Shown: one piece after another, positions 45,506 through 57,370 of the stretch
How positions within the stretch are numbered: the first letter of the stretch is position 1
How the letters are laid out: every line of letters begins with the position of its first letter
Source of the DNA: Rana temporaria
Taxonomy: Eukaryota > Chordata > Amphibia > Anura > Ranidae
Direction: 5' to 3'
Assembly: GCF_905171775.1 (NCBI RefSeq)
Contig: NC_053494.1
Span: 49,696,511-49,760,510 of the forward strand
DNA: 64,000 nucleotides
Made by a program: the position numbers and the translations under genes
The notes under the pieces: model-generated
What the model was told of the DNA's origin: nothing
The model's database searches: none
Seen by the model: only the letters and a program-made list of their open reading frames with translations

Positions 45506-45884
45506 AAAATGGAAAAAGAAACCGCGCTAAGATATAATAGATAAATAGCTGAAAAAATTATTCCCAGTTGCTATACGAAAGCTGCGATTAACATGTATAA
45601 CATAAATACAAGAATAAGATTTGGAAGAATAAAAAATTGCGCTAACCTTAAGGTAATGAATAATAAATTGAATGATAATATGAAATTAAATAAAACACCA
45701 ATGATCAATCGATGATAATTAACCCATACATATCTTGTGGATAATTGTGAAAATTAATATTAATAGTAAGTCCGCAAAATTAATTGATGAATACAAATAA
45801 GAATAAAAATATCCAAATTAATGAAAATCAATAGTGATACTGAAAATCCATATACATTAATAGAATCCGAGCATAATATTGTTT
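45506..45884 (-). mobile_element. Short retroelement-like insertion, 14-bp target duplication
   Basis: Flanked by identical CACAAATGTTTTGG (45,492-45,505; 45,885-45,898). The minus strand ends TTAGCGCGGTTTCTTTTTCC, like the element at 37,846. An internal TTAGCGCAATTTTTTATTC repeats that terminus. A related uninterrupted target survives at 53,108-53,155. No hammerhead core is visible, so the copy is probably 5'-truncated. Confidence 0.8.
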
Positions 45885-45898
45885 CACAAATGTTTTGG

Positions 45899-47690
45899 CC
45901 TTCTATTTTAAACTGTATGGGCATTTTTACACGGTAAGGGTTCACATATATTTTAAGCTCTCCATCCAGTTAGGATCACTTTTAAAACGGAAACACACTC
46001 CAATATTTTTTCTGTTTAGCCTGTCCTTCTAAGAGAGATCAAAAGAATAAACTGCCCAGTCTTGTGAAGAATCCAGCAATATTTCTGTAACACCAATTAA
46101 ATTAGGTTGTACATCAGTAACACAATCTGTCTTTTTTTCCAGGCTTCTTTTGCATTCATGCACATACATTTTAAATTTCACATTTAATTCAAAGTATCAT
46201 TTGTATTGTATACAGTAATTTGAGCTGCATCTGTCATCATTTTTTTTCTAACGCAGGGCTCTTTTCAACTGTCATAACCCTCGACCCCAAATTCTCTCAT
46301 CATGTCTTTTACTGCTGCCTGGTCCCTCTCAAAGCCATAGCGATCACTGTTTTTCTGAATTGCTTTCTCACACTTTTAGTTTAAATTTATATTCATCTGT
46401 TCCAGAAACCATTCTCCCAGCATACCGAGTTCAGATGTAAGCCATCTTTAACATATAGGATGTACCAGAATGTAAAGTCAGCCCAGTGATCACAACCATT
46501 AGTGACTTCTCTCCATTACCTTACCTTCACAAAGCTGATTTTTACAGTGATTTACACAGTTCCAGAATTTATATAGTTAAACAATTTAAGAAGCTGGGCT
46601 TTGATGGATATTTATAGAGTATGTCTTTCATTGCTTAAGAACTAAATGCTGCACTCAAATTCTTGGAACTCGAAAGATTGATTTTGTTTGCCTTTTGATT
46701 AAGAGAACAGGATTTGGACATGAAAATCCAATTAGATGATTGTAGAGGAAGAAGCCGGTGCCTGCAGCAGCATACAGATCTCTTCCAAGAGCCAGGCTCA
46801 CAAATCTGAGCCACGTATTCCAACTCTTTATATTCTTCTGTGTTTTACTGATCTGTTCTAAGAAGAACATGAGTCTTGGATTTAGGGTCATTCAGTTGTA
46901 ACTTGGGGATGTTTTAACACACAGTCAGTATGTGATATGCATTTATTGGAATCCTAGAATTGAGCTCAAGGTTTTTTGTCTTATACAAAATAACTACACT
47001 GAAAAAACGGTTTATATGTAAATATAAATGGTTGCATTAATCTTACCACGGTATATATGTATTTACATTTTTCCCCTTGCAATCAGATTCCAACTGTAAT
47101 TTTTCCAGATGCAAGTCTGTAAAAAAAAAAAAAAAAAATAAGTCTATTGACTGAATGTAATTTACTAAGTGATTGTGAATGTTGGCTAATGCTCCAAAAT
47201 AAGACACAGCTGTGTTCATTTTGAATGCTCAGTCATGTGAATGGGAGAAACAGGATTTGTTCTTGTACATGGTTGGATGATTGAAGTGAATACGGCTTAT
47301 CCTTATTCACTTTGTTAAGTGAACAGTTTCTACTCCTTTAGTAAATCAACCCCAAAGTAAAATATAGAGTTTCAGCTTTTTCATGACTGATATTACATAT
47401 GCAGTAGCCATAACACAACTCTTAATAGCATAGTTTATTTTGGCCATAGATTCTTGGCATTGCATGATCCTGATATAGGTACATGAATTTGTTGTCGAGA
47501 AAATTCTGTCATTGAAGATAAGTATACACAGCTAAGGGTTCATTTACTGTAAACCTGGACTCCAGGTAAACAGCTACGTAAATTTACATACCTAGAAGGA
47601 TCTCAGTTTTCTACAGTAGGTCATGGTATAGCTAGTAGTGATTACATTAAACTGGACTTGTTCAGCACTGTTGGGGCGAATGGTTCAGCT
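45899..47690. other. Unassigned stretch
   Basis: AT-rich with no credible gene. An A run of about 18 lies at 47,121-47,138. TATTTACTAAAG-like phrases near 47,340 hint at old repeats, and 47,545-47,690 resembles part of 49,800-49,860 inverted. Confidence 0.45.
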
Positions 47691-48025
47691 CATTCATCCA
47701 ACACACTCGCTCTGCACAGTACATTTTGCGCCCTGATTGAGCAAAGTTTTTCCCAATCAGGGTGCAGTATAAGCTGGTTGTTAAGGAGCAGGGCCCCCCA
47801 CCCCAAAGCACCTTGTCCCCATGTTGATGGGGACAAGGGCCTCATCCCAACAACCATGGCCAGTGGTTGTGGGGGTCTGTGGTCAGGGGGCTTATCAAAA
47901 TCTGCCCTCAGATCCCAGCCCCCCCCATGTGAATGAGTATGGGGTACATAGTACCCCTACCCATTCACCAAAAAAGTGTCAAAAAGTAATAAAAACACAG
48001 AGACAGTTTTTAACAATTACTTTAT
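47691..48025. repeat. Dispersed repeat, left part
   Basis: Contains GGGGACAAGG and CCCCCATGTGAATGAGTATG. A related segment lies at 59,690-60,140. It is interrupted at TTAA by copy D and seems to continue at 48,983-49,190. Confidence 0.5.
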
Positions 48026-48029
48026 TTAA

Positions 48030-48978
48030 TCACTTGCTGACCGCCACACACCGATTTACATCAGCAGAATGGCAGGGGCAGGCAAATGCTCATACCTGTA
48101 AGTCCCTTTAAATTTTCTGACGTGGGAGCGTGCCCGCAGGTCCCCGAAAACTATATTTTCGCCGGCGGCCCACGATCGTGTCACGGAGCGGCAGAACGGG
48201 GAGATGCCTATGTAAGCAAGGCATTTGCCTGTTCTGCCTAGCAACATGACAGGGATCTACTGCTCCATGTCATCAGAAGCAGTGATCCATGCCATGTTGT
48301 AGTGAGACCAACCCCCCTATAGTTAGAACACACTCCTAGGACACACTTAACCCATTAATCGCCCCCTAGTGCTTAACTCCTTCCCTGCCAGTGTAATTTA
48401 TACAGTAATCAGTGGCTATTTGTAGCTCTGATCAATGTATAAATGACAATGGTCCCAAAATAGTGTCAGAAGTGTCCGATGTGTCTGACATAATGTCGCA
48501 GTCCCGATAAAAACCGCAGATCGCTACCATTACTAGTAAAAATATATAATAAGAAGAAAAATGTCATAAATCTATCCCCTATTTTGTAGACGCTATAACT
48601 TTTGCGCAAACCAATCAATATACACTTATTGTGGGTTTTTTTTACCGAAAATATGTAGAAGAATACATATCGGCCTAAACTGTGGATGAAATTCGTTTTT
48701 TTATATATTTTTGGGGGATATTTATTATAGCAAAATGTAAAAAAAAAAATGTTTTTCAAAATTGTTGCTCTTTTTTTGTTTATAGCACAAAAAGTAAAAA
48801 GCGAAGAGGTGATAAAATACCACCAAAGGAAAGCTCTATTTGTAGGGAAAAAAGGACGTCAATTTTGTTTGGGTACAATTTGGCACGGCTGCGCAATTGT
48901 CAGCTAAAGCGATGCAGTACAGAATCGCAAAACATGCTCTTATCAGGAAGGGGGTAAATCCTTACGGGGCTAAAGTGG
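48030..48978 (+). mobile_element. TTAA-type MITE family, copy D
   Basis: Between TTAA 48,026-48,029 and 48,979-48,982, nested within a dispersed repeat. Ends TCACTTGCTGACC and GGCTAAAGTGG. The conserved block reads GAAGAATACATATCGGCCTA here (one change). More diverged than copies C and E. Confidence 0.83.
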
Positions 48979-48982
48979 TTAA

Positions 48983-49190
48983 AAAAAAAAGTGTCCCCTG
49001 ATGTAAATCCATTTTCAATCACGCCGCCCTCCACACATGAAAAATAAAAAAACAAAAGCTCTCCTGTTGTCTATGAAGGCTGGCCGCCTACTGCAGGCTC
49101 CGCCATTTCACAGTTCTTATATAGGTAAGGGGCGGAGCCACCTAGCAATGTTACCTGGTACGTCTCAAGAAGTGCGATTCCTGGTATGGA
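48983..49190. repeat. Dispersed repeat, right part
   Basis: GTGTCCCCTGATGTAAATCC and AAGGGGCGGAGCCACCTAGC are related to 59,700-59,850, as expected if copy D interrupted one element of that family. Confidence 0.5.
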
Positions 49191-49632
49191 CCCCATGACA
49201 ATTTTTTCTTTATTTATTTGTTTCAATAGCTGGGTGTCGGCAATTTAAATGTGATTTGACTCGGGTTTCTTTTCTTTAGAAATGTAATTGCTGCAGATGC
49301 ACCACTTTACAGGCAGACTAGGGGGAACGCCAAGGCACTGTATTTAAAATAATTTTCATTTTTTGTTTTTATTGTTGCACTTTAAGCATCATTAAAATCA
49401 CTGCTTCTGAAAAAACAATTGTTTGAAAAAAAATTGCATTGATACATGTCCCCAAGGGCAGTACCCAGACCCCCACACCCCTTTTATGGCCAATTGCTTG
49501 TATATAAGCCTTCAAAATGGTCACTTTTGATTTTTCCTGTTCGGCTCCCATAGACTTCAATATGGTTCGTTGTTTGGTTCAAAACTGTTCAGGAGTTCTG
49601 CTGAGAATCGAACAGGGGAGTGTTTGGCCCAT
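49191..49632. repeat. Repeat debris
   Basis: 49,390-49,620 is an inverted relative of 40,910-41,140 (TGCATTGATACATGTCCCCA). No gene seen. Confidence 0.4.
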
Positions 49633-49811
49633 CTCTATTGTTTAGTAATGTTTAAGATGTTCCATAACTTCTCCAAGTTTCTACCAAGCCATTTCTGCTG
49701 TTCCAATAAGTGTGAGGAAGATTCCTAGCATTTATATCAACACAGGTAGAACATAAACTGAACTGAAGAAGTGGCTTGGTAAAGCTATGGAACATCTTCA
49801 ACATTACTGAA
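49633..49811. repeat. Foldback repeat
   Basis: Inverted arms of about 50 bp: AAGATGTTCCATAACTTCTCC...ACCAAGCCA at 49,653-49,692 and TGGCTTGGTAAAGCTATGGA with AACATCTTCAACATTACTGA at 49,770-49,810. Its neighbour 49,830-49,860 has an inverted relative at 47,620. Confidence 0.75.
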
Positions 49812-50576
49812 CAAGTGCAAATTATTGTAGGCACTACCAGCTATACCATGACCTGGATAATTGAGAACCTTCACAGATATGCTTGCCTATAGTTCAGCTT
49901 TAAAAGTAATTTATCTCCCAGCTGTGCATACTTCTACTATCATACTACTTTCCAATGTAGTTATTTTATATAAGACATAAAACCTTAATTCTATCACCAT
50001 GGAATGTGTAGCTGTTGAGTGCCCAAGAATATAATGGGAGGTGTAAAAGTTGTAGAACCACTCTATTCCAGTTACAGTACATACTATCTTCCTTGGTGTC
50101 AGGAAGTCTGAGTAGGTGTCGATTCTCTGATATGTTGTAAACTTTTTTTATTTTTAGAGTTTTCTTTAATTTGTTTTGCATTTTTTGGTGTGGGAACACA
50201 CGACAACAGCTGCAGCATTCTATGTGAGCTCCCGATCCTCACCTTTTTCCGCTTGCTTCTGTTTATTTAAAACAAGCAGTAAGCACTAGTTGCAGTCATG
50301 TGCTAAAGTACAAATACCATAGTTCATAGACCATCTCAGGAGTGAGCAAGAGAGAGTTGCTAAGTTTCTATATACAGTAGGACCATGGCAAATGCATGCA
50401 GTCACTCTTTAATAGGGAAGTTGAGCACAGCAGCAAAAAAAATAAAAAAATAAAATAAGGGAATTTGGAGATTTGGAGAAGGCTGAGAGCAATAGAAGGG
50501 GCTATTTGAGTTGAGAATAAGTACTTGAATATATTTGTTTTCTTTAAACAAGAGTTTAGTATTACTTTAACCACTT
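49812..50576. other. AT-rich spacer, nothing recognised
   Basis: No element ends or credible coding sequence. Confidence 0.5.
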
Positions 50577-50580
50577 ACCC

Positions 50581-51549
50581 CCCGGACCATCTTGCTGGTC
50601 AAAGACCAGAGCACTTTTTGCGATTCGGGACTGCGTCCCTTTAACTGACAATTGCGCGGTCGTGCAACGTGGCTCCCAAACAAAATTGGCGTCCTTTTTT
50701 CCCCACAAATAGAGCTTTCTTTTGGTGGTATTTGATCACCTCTGCGGTTTTTATTTTTTGCGCTATAAACAAAAATAGAGCGACAATTTTGAAAAAAAAT
50801 AATATTTTTTACTTTTTGCTGTAATAAATATGTCCCAAAAATATATAAAAAAACATTTTTTTTCCTCAGTTTAGGCCGATACGTATTCTTCTACGTATTT
50901 TTCATAAAAAAATCGCAATAAGCATTTATTGATTGGTTTGCGCAAAAGTTATAGCGTTTACAAAATAGGGGGTATTTTTATGTCATTTTTATTAATATAT
51001 TTTTTTACTAGTAATAGCGGCGATCAGCGATTTTTTTTCGGTACTGCGACATTATGGCGGACACTCCGGACACTTTTGACACATTTTTGGGACCAGTGGC
51101 ATTTTTATAGCGATCAGTGCTATAAAAATGCATTGGATTACTATAAAAATGCCACTGGCAGTGAATGGGTTAACACTAGGGGGTGGGGAAGGGGTTAAGT
51201 ATGTTCCCTGGGTGTGTTCTTACTGTGGGGGGGGGGGGTGGTCTCACTAGGGGAAACACTGATCCTCTGTTCATACATTGTATGAACAGAAGATCAGCAT
51301 TTCCCCTGCTGACAGGACCGAGAGCTGTGTGTTTACACACACAGCTCTCGGTCCCCGCTCTGTAACGAGCAATCGCGGGTGCCCGGCGGCGATCGCGCCC
51401 GCCGGGTACACGCACGGGAGTCGGGGGCGAGCGGGGGGCGCGCGCACGCGCCCCTAGTGGCCGCTCTAAGAGCCGACGTAGTATGATGTGCTCTCGCCCA
51501 GGAGAGCCGACCTGCCGCCGTAGAATGACGGCGGCTGGTCGGCAAGTAG
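50581..51549 (-). mobile_element. TTAA-type MITE family, copy E
   Basis: Full-length, 969 bp, between TTAA 50,577-50,580 and 51,550-51,553, with ends CCACTTACC and GGCAAGTAG. CCGATACGTATTCTTCTACG lies at 50,876-50,895. Includes a TGTTCATACATTGTATGAAC hairpin and a CG-rich right part. Best preserved with copy C; its right TTAA is shared with the next element. Confidence 0.9.
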
Positions 51550-51553
51550 TTAA

Positions 51554-52146
51554 AGCGGGGGTTCACCCTAAAAACAAATGTTTACCTTTGGAGCCAGCAT
51601 ACTAAGGACATTTACTTTCGGCAGGTCATTTTTTTTTTCTCCATACATACCTTGATATTCTGATTTTGTCCAGGGCTTCCGCGTTCCTATCCCTGCCTCA
51701 GGGTTCCGATGACTGCGGGACTGGGCGTTCCTATCCTTCGGTTCAATGATTGACGGCTTGTGAAACAGGTGACCTGTCGCACAACGCGCGTCACCAGATT
51801 TCCGGAAATAGCCGAGCTACGAGTCGGCACTATACAGCGCCTGCGCCCGCCGTGTAGAGCTGACTGCGCAGGCGCCGTATTGTGCCGACTCGCAGCTTGG
51901 CTATTTCCCGAAATCTGGTGACGCACGTTGTGCGACAGGTCACCTGTTTCACAAGCCGTAAATCATCGAACCGAAGGATAGGAACGCCCAGTTCCGCAGT
52001 CATCGGAACCCGGAAGCCCTGGACAAAAACAGAATATAAAGGTATGTACGGAGAAAAAAAAATGACCTGCCGAAAGTAAATGTCCTTAGTATGCTGGCTC
52101 TGCTAGATGTAATGTTAAAAAAAAATTTTTTGGGTGAACCCCCGCT
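51554..52146. mobile_element. Long palindromic TTAA-type MITE
   Basis: Between TTAA 51,550-51,553 and 52,147-52,150; ends AGCGGGGGTTCACCC and inverse. The arms match over nearly the whole 590 bp (for example CATTTACTTTCGGCAGGTCA, ATAGGAACGCCCAG, TTTCCGGAAATAGCCGAG), centred near 51,855. A transcript would form one long hairpin. Confidence 0.92.
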
Positions 52147-52150
52147 TTAA

Positions 52151-53077
52151 AGGACAATTATAGAGCTACGTTTGGTTTAATTGAGGGTTAGGAATAATTT
52201 TTTTATTATGCCCTCAGTGCCAGAAGATCTGTATAATGATCTTACAGATAGAATACTATGTATCAGCTTTTTAAAGAATGTATGGCAGAAAACACATATG
52301 TTTGGTTTCTATAGGTTACTGCACTTTGCACAATATTACTACCGTTTCTTTATTGATCTGTACACTGCATTACTGACTGACACAATCCTTCATAATATGT
52401 CATACAGTCATACAGTTCTGGACGTGCTTTCTTTATATATTTTGTATTTCTATTCCCTTAAGAATATTCCAAGTGTATGAAAGCACTTTTCGTAAAGTAT
52501 ATGCATATCCATTAATTTTTTATTTTGTTTTAAATAAGTAGGAAAGAGTCAAAAACTTTTTCCGTTATTAATATTGTTTTTTTTTGTCTTTACTTCATGG
52601 GTCACTTTTTCGTTCACTTGCTATCCTGTAGGCACAACAAGAAGTAATAAGAAAACGCTTCAAAGTGAAAAAATGTTTTCCCTCTGAGACATTTGTCACT
52701 GGAACAAATGTTCCCATTGGAAGACTCCACTCTATTCCTGTTCCAAAAGTTTGTATTCCTCTTCACTTTCTGTCTCTGTGACAGAGGTCACCAGGAAAAG
52801 TAACTTGGATACATTTCCCAATGGAGACACAGACAGTGATTAAAAAGAAAAAAAAAAAAAACAACCCTTCAACGCTCTATCAAAAACTCAAAAAAAAGTT
52901 CTGGGTACACTGTAAATACACTTTAAATTACATAATGGCTATGTTGTGTGGTTGGTTTACATATTGATATTTTAGTGGTGTAAAGCTCAGTGCACTGTTG
53001 TTTCTCCTCACCCCAGCTCCTATGCAACTGAGAACAGAGGGACTGTGATCACCTATAAAAAAGGAAAAAAATGTATA

Positions 53078-53112
<35 letters not shown>

Positions 53113-53288
53113 TATCTATACACAAATGTTTTGACTTTCATTTATATTTTAAACTGAATGGGTTGTTTTACAAGGTGCCCATTTACAATCACTTTAAGAT
53201 ACGATGGAAATGCAATCCTAATATTGTATTACATGTACTGCAATACAAATCCAATATGAAATGCTATAACAATCATACTCAGTATATA
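52151..53288. repeat. AT-rich spacer with a dispersed repeat
   Basis: 52,980-53,170 is the uninterrupted relative of 45,400-45,930 and carries the empty target of the 45,506 insertion. A (TA)n tract lies at 53,072-53,100. No gene. Confidence 0.5.
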
Positions 53289-53290
53289 TA

Positions 53291-54703
53291 CACTGAGCAA
53301 AATTATAAACGCAACACTTTTGTGTTTGCCCCTATTTATTATGAGCTGAACGCAAAGATCTATGACTTTTTCTATGTACACAAAAGGCCTATTTTTCTCA
53401 AATATTGTTCACAAATCTGTCTAAATCTATGTTAGTGAGCACTTCTCCTTTGTCAAGATAATCCATCCACCTCACAGGTGTGACATATCAAGATGCTGAT
53501 TAGACAGCACGATTATTGCACAGGTGTGCCTTAGGCTGGCCACAATAAAAGGTCACTCTAAAATGTGCAGTTTTATAACACAACACAATGCCACAGATGT
53601 TGCAAGTTTTGAGGGAGCGTGCAATTGGCATGCTGATTGCAGGAATGTCCACCAGAGCTGTTGCCCTTGAATTGAATGTTAATTTCTCTACCCTAAGCTG
53701 TCTCCAAAGGCGTTTCAGAGAATTTGGCAGAACATCCAACCGGCCTCACAACCGCAGACCACATGTAACCACACCAGCCCAGGACCTCCACATCCAGCAT
53801 CTTCACCTCCAAGATCGTCTGAGACCATCCACCCGGACAGAAGCTGCAACACTTGGTTTGCATAACCAAAGAATTTCTGCACAAACTGTCAGAAACCATT
53901 TTAGGGAAGCTCATCGGCATGCTCGTCGTCCTCATCGGGGTCTCGACCTGACTGCAGTTTGACGTCGTAAACTGACTTGAGTGGGCAAATGCTCACATTC
54001 TCTGGCACTTCGGAGAGGTGTTCTCTTCATGAATGAATCACATTTTTCACTGTACAGGGCAGGTGGCAGACAGCATGTATGACATCATGTGGGTGAGTGG
54101 TTTGCTGATGTCAACGTTGTGGATTGAGTGGCCCATGGTGGCGGTGGGGTCATGGTATGGGCAGCAAAATGCAATGGACAACGAACACAGGTGCATTTTA
54201 TTAATGGAATTTTGAATGCACAGAGATACTGTGACGAGATCCTGAGGCCCATTGTTGTGCCATTCATCCACAACCATCACCTCATGTTGCAGCATGATAA
54301 TGCAAGGCCCCATGCTGCAAGCATCTGTACACAATTCCTGAAAGCTGAAAACATCCCAGTTCTTGCATGGCCAGCATACTCACCGGACATGTCACCCATC
54401 GAGCATGTTTGGGATGCTCTGGATCGGCATATATGACAGCGTGTTCCAGTTCCTGACAATATCCAGCAACTTCGCACAGCCATTGAAGAGGAATGGACCA
54501 ACATTCCACAGGTCACAATCAACAATCTGATCTCAACTGTGAAAAAAATATGTACTGCACTGCGTGAGGCAAATGGTGGTCACCCCAGATACTGACTGGT
54601 TTTCGGACCCCCGACCCCCCAATGCAGTAAAACTGTACATTTTAGGGTGGCCTTTTATTGTGGCCAGCCTAAGGCACACATGTGCAATAATCATGCTGTC
54701 TAT
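53291..54703 (+). mobile_element. Tc1/mariner transposon, right end truncated
   Basis: Left end CACTGAGCAAAATTATAAAC after TA, with an inverted-repeat segment TTAGGCTGGCCACAATAAAA (53,531-53,550) matched inversely at 54,656-54,675. The right arm stops near 54,703, about 200 bp short, where a hammerhead-type relic begins. Confidence 0.9.
53588..54595 (+). pseudogene. Tc1-like transposase pseudogene
   Basis: The first 124 codons are open: MPQMLQVLRERAIGMLIAGM and LQRRFREFGRTSNRPHNRR form the paired DNA-binding region. After a stop at 53,960 the rest is recoverable in other frames: FMNESHFSLYRAG holds the position of the first catalytic residue (N for the usual D), LMLQHDNARPH the second aspartate, and SPDMSPIEHVWDALDRHI the final acidic residue. 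A TGA follows at 54,434. Frameshifts near 53,955-54,060 and the asparagine mean it is inactive. Confidence 0.92.
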
Positions 54704-55324
54704 TGATAAATAGAAAAATAGCACTCACATTGCCAACATCCGTAAATAATTTGATAAAAAAAGAGGAAAAAAGGGAACCCAAAAGTGAACCCTATTTGGA
54801 CTTTAGCGGGACAGTAAACTATGGAAATATATAAAAATGTATTTTAATAGAAAAAGACACCTACATGAAATACAAGGACAGTACAAACATTAAAAATCAT
54901 ACATATGGGTACATAATATATGATGAGAACCCGAATGCATCAACGCATTTTTCTGTTGGGCTTCTTCAGGACGCAGTTCAGGATACAGTGATTGCAAGAG
55001 CAAAAAAGGGGGACTCACTTGCAGATAATTCGAGTCTTGATCAGCGCAGTGGCTGCCACAGATATCCAATATAAGAAAAAAGCTAAATAATGTGGAGGTA
55101 ACGAAATGCCGGCAAAGCAAAATCAAAGGAACCGGTAGTTCCTAATAGAAAATGCACAGGGGAAAGCAGATATGGAGACAACCCCAAAGAGCAACAACAG
55201 GACCTTCTCTCCTGAGGGGAGACGCTGTGAATGTTCAGCATCTCCCTTCAGGGATGTAGTCCCAAGGGAGGGGGCTAGCACGCTAACTAACACCCAGCCA
55301 GAAAGGCTCGGATGATGGGGGCAA
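54704..55324 (-). mobile_element. Hammerhead-type retroelement relic
   Basis: On the minus strand the hammerhead-like motif (54,937-54,974) is followed by an AT-rich 3' part ending GTGAGTGCTATTTTTCTATTTATC at the truncated Tc1. Upstream, 54,975-55,324 is unassigned and may be its body. No target duplication is visible. Confidence 0.5.
54937..54974 (-). ncRNA. Hammerhead-like motif, decayed
   Basis: On the minus strand: stem I GCGTC/GATGC (five pairs, one wobble), an intact CTGAAGA core, but stem II has lost its 3' strand and the GAAAC box reads AAAAT before GCGTT. CpG decay could explain part of the change. It cannot be active. Confidence 0.55.
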
Positions 55325-55466
55325 GCTTGCTGAGGAGGAACAGGAAGTGAGAAATTCAGACAAAAAAAACCATTTAGAAGGGAAATCGAAGGAAAAGGTA
55401 AGCGAACCAACAATGCACCAGCTTAAAGGAACCTATTTAGAAAATAAAAAACAAACCTTTACAACC
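55325..55466. repeat. Half copy of the AGGGGTTGTAAAGG foldback MITE
   Basis: Right half only: TGAGGAGGAACAGGAAGTGA through AAACAAACCTTTACAACC, matching 32,320-32,466 and 59,535-59,685. Confidence 0.8.
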
Positions 55467-55675
55467 TAACATACTAAAATTATGCATGGTATGGGCTCAT
55501 GCACATGGCTGGCGCTTTCAGTGTAAAAGCAGCACAAAGCATGTCCTTGGTGTGTGGGAGGAAAGTACAGGGAAAATATGCAAACTACATCCATATATTG
55601 TTCAAGCTGTGATTCAGACTAAGGACTTCAGTGCTACAAGACTGACATAACATAATACTAATACTAATAATAATA

Positions 55676-55719
<44 letters not shown>

Positions 55720-56639
55720 GTAATAATAATAATAGTTCTCTGGCATACGGATGCCTTTTCCTTGTATGGGCTGTGTCTCTACATATCAAAAAAACAACAT
55801 ATCAAAGTAGACATATATGCACTTTTTGATATCCTCTTTCTGCTTGGTACTGCAGAGGTTCCAATTCATGGTGAGGGTCTTGGAAGCCTTCTTCTTTTTA
55901 ACATGGTCTGAATATCTTGGATACTCTGGGTATCATAACTCTGGCTCCTGTTGCACTGCAGCTATCAGTTCACTTTTAGTCATGATGGCTATGATGTCCA
56001 CCTATGAAGCAATGACAAGAAAACACAGCAGATGCACAGCAACTGCATAGCTCCAAACTGTCCCTGATTTCGAGGGACTTTCCCTGATTTGGAGAAATGT
56101 CCCTCTGTCCCTCATTCCTCCTCATTTGTCCCTCATTTTGGTCTGATCTATATAGATGTACATAAAATGCACTTTTTATCTATCAAAATGTGTTTTCCAG
56201 CGCTAAACTTTCATCCAAATTCTAAATTGCTGCATTCGTAAATTCCAAAAGCCAAAATAAAGGAATAGCAGTGGTAAAAAAAGCACTTGTTTTTTTTTTT
56301 TGTACAAGTCTCCTTTAAGGGGGCATGACAAGGGGTGTGTCCTATGCTTGCATGCTTTTGCTAGTAGGTGTCCCTCATTTCCATCTCGAAAAGTTGGGAG
56401 GTATGACAACTGCACTTCTTGTATCCCACCAGAACATTGGTCACACCCCAGGACAGTGTCCAGACAGGATTTCCTGTAAAAATACTGTAATTAGTGTATT
56501 TTTTTTTCACTTGCTGGTCAGGAACACATTTACATATAAAACATGTTCTCGTGTATGCATGAAAACATGTGCACTAATGTTTAAATGTATGCTGCATTGC
56601 AAAACATTAATATACTGACCTAGAACACAAACTTTTTAC
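55467..56639. other. Spacer with (TAA)n microsatellite
   Basis: 55,651-55,735 is an imperfect TAA/ATA trinucleotide array. 56,050-56,140 repeats CCCTGATTT and TCCCTC phrases (TGTCCCTC...CTCATTTGTCCCTCATTT), from a dispersed repeat. Nothing else is assigned. Confidence 0.6.
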
Positions 56640-57062
56640 TTTGGGTTTACACAGCTCAATGCACCGTTTATCGTTAGCGGTAAAGCGTCACTCCTTTTAG
56701 CGGTGCTTTACCGCTGGTTAAGGGTGTTTTTGCAATGCTTTTCGTCTGCTAGCGGGGTGCTTTTAACCTCAAAGAAGAGGTTAAAAACTCCTGTGTTGCA
56801 GTGCTTCGGAACCGCTTTTCAGGTACTTCAGAAGCACTGCCTATTCATTGCAATAGGAAGGGGCGTTTTGGGAGCACTGTATAGAGCTCTTCCAAACCAC
56901 CCCAAAGATGCTGCTTGCAGGACTTTTTCTAACGTCCCGCAAGTGCACCGCCTGGGTGTGAAAGTACTCATTGCAGAGAATGGGAGGCAGTTTCAGGCAC
57001 TTTACAGGTGCTATTTCTAGCGCTAAAATGCCTGAAAACTGCTTCAGTGTGAAAGGGGTCAA
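56640..57062. mobile_element. MITE with GTTTACACAG / CTTCAGTGTGAAAGG ends
   Basis: Imperfect inverted ends and an interior rich in GCGGTAAAGC, GCTTTACCGC and AGCGCTAAAA motifs, in the style of the element at 40,023. Boundaries approximate. Confidence 0.55.
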
Positions 57063-57370
57063 AAAGATTAGTTGGATTTCAGTCTAAAATAGCTCTAGTA
57101 TCTTTGTGTTGATTCTTATGTTATCTCCTTGAGGGCTGGGCCTAATGAGAATGATAACTATGTAAAAGTGTCCTTACTGTAGATTGATGACTATAGGTAA
57201 ATGCATATTATAAATAAAATCACTATGTGGAATTCCCAAATATTTCAAGAAATATTGTTGTACTTGGCCCCTCTGTCTGCAACTGCACTGTCTTGGTAGC
57301 TTTCTCATAGCTTTCCCAGGTAAGTGTATGTGTGGCTGCCTGAATGGCAGTTGAACACCATAAAGACAGT
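57063..57370. other. Spacer, nothing recognised
   Basis: No element end or ORF seen. Confidence 0.5.
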
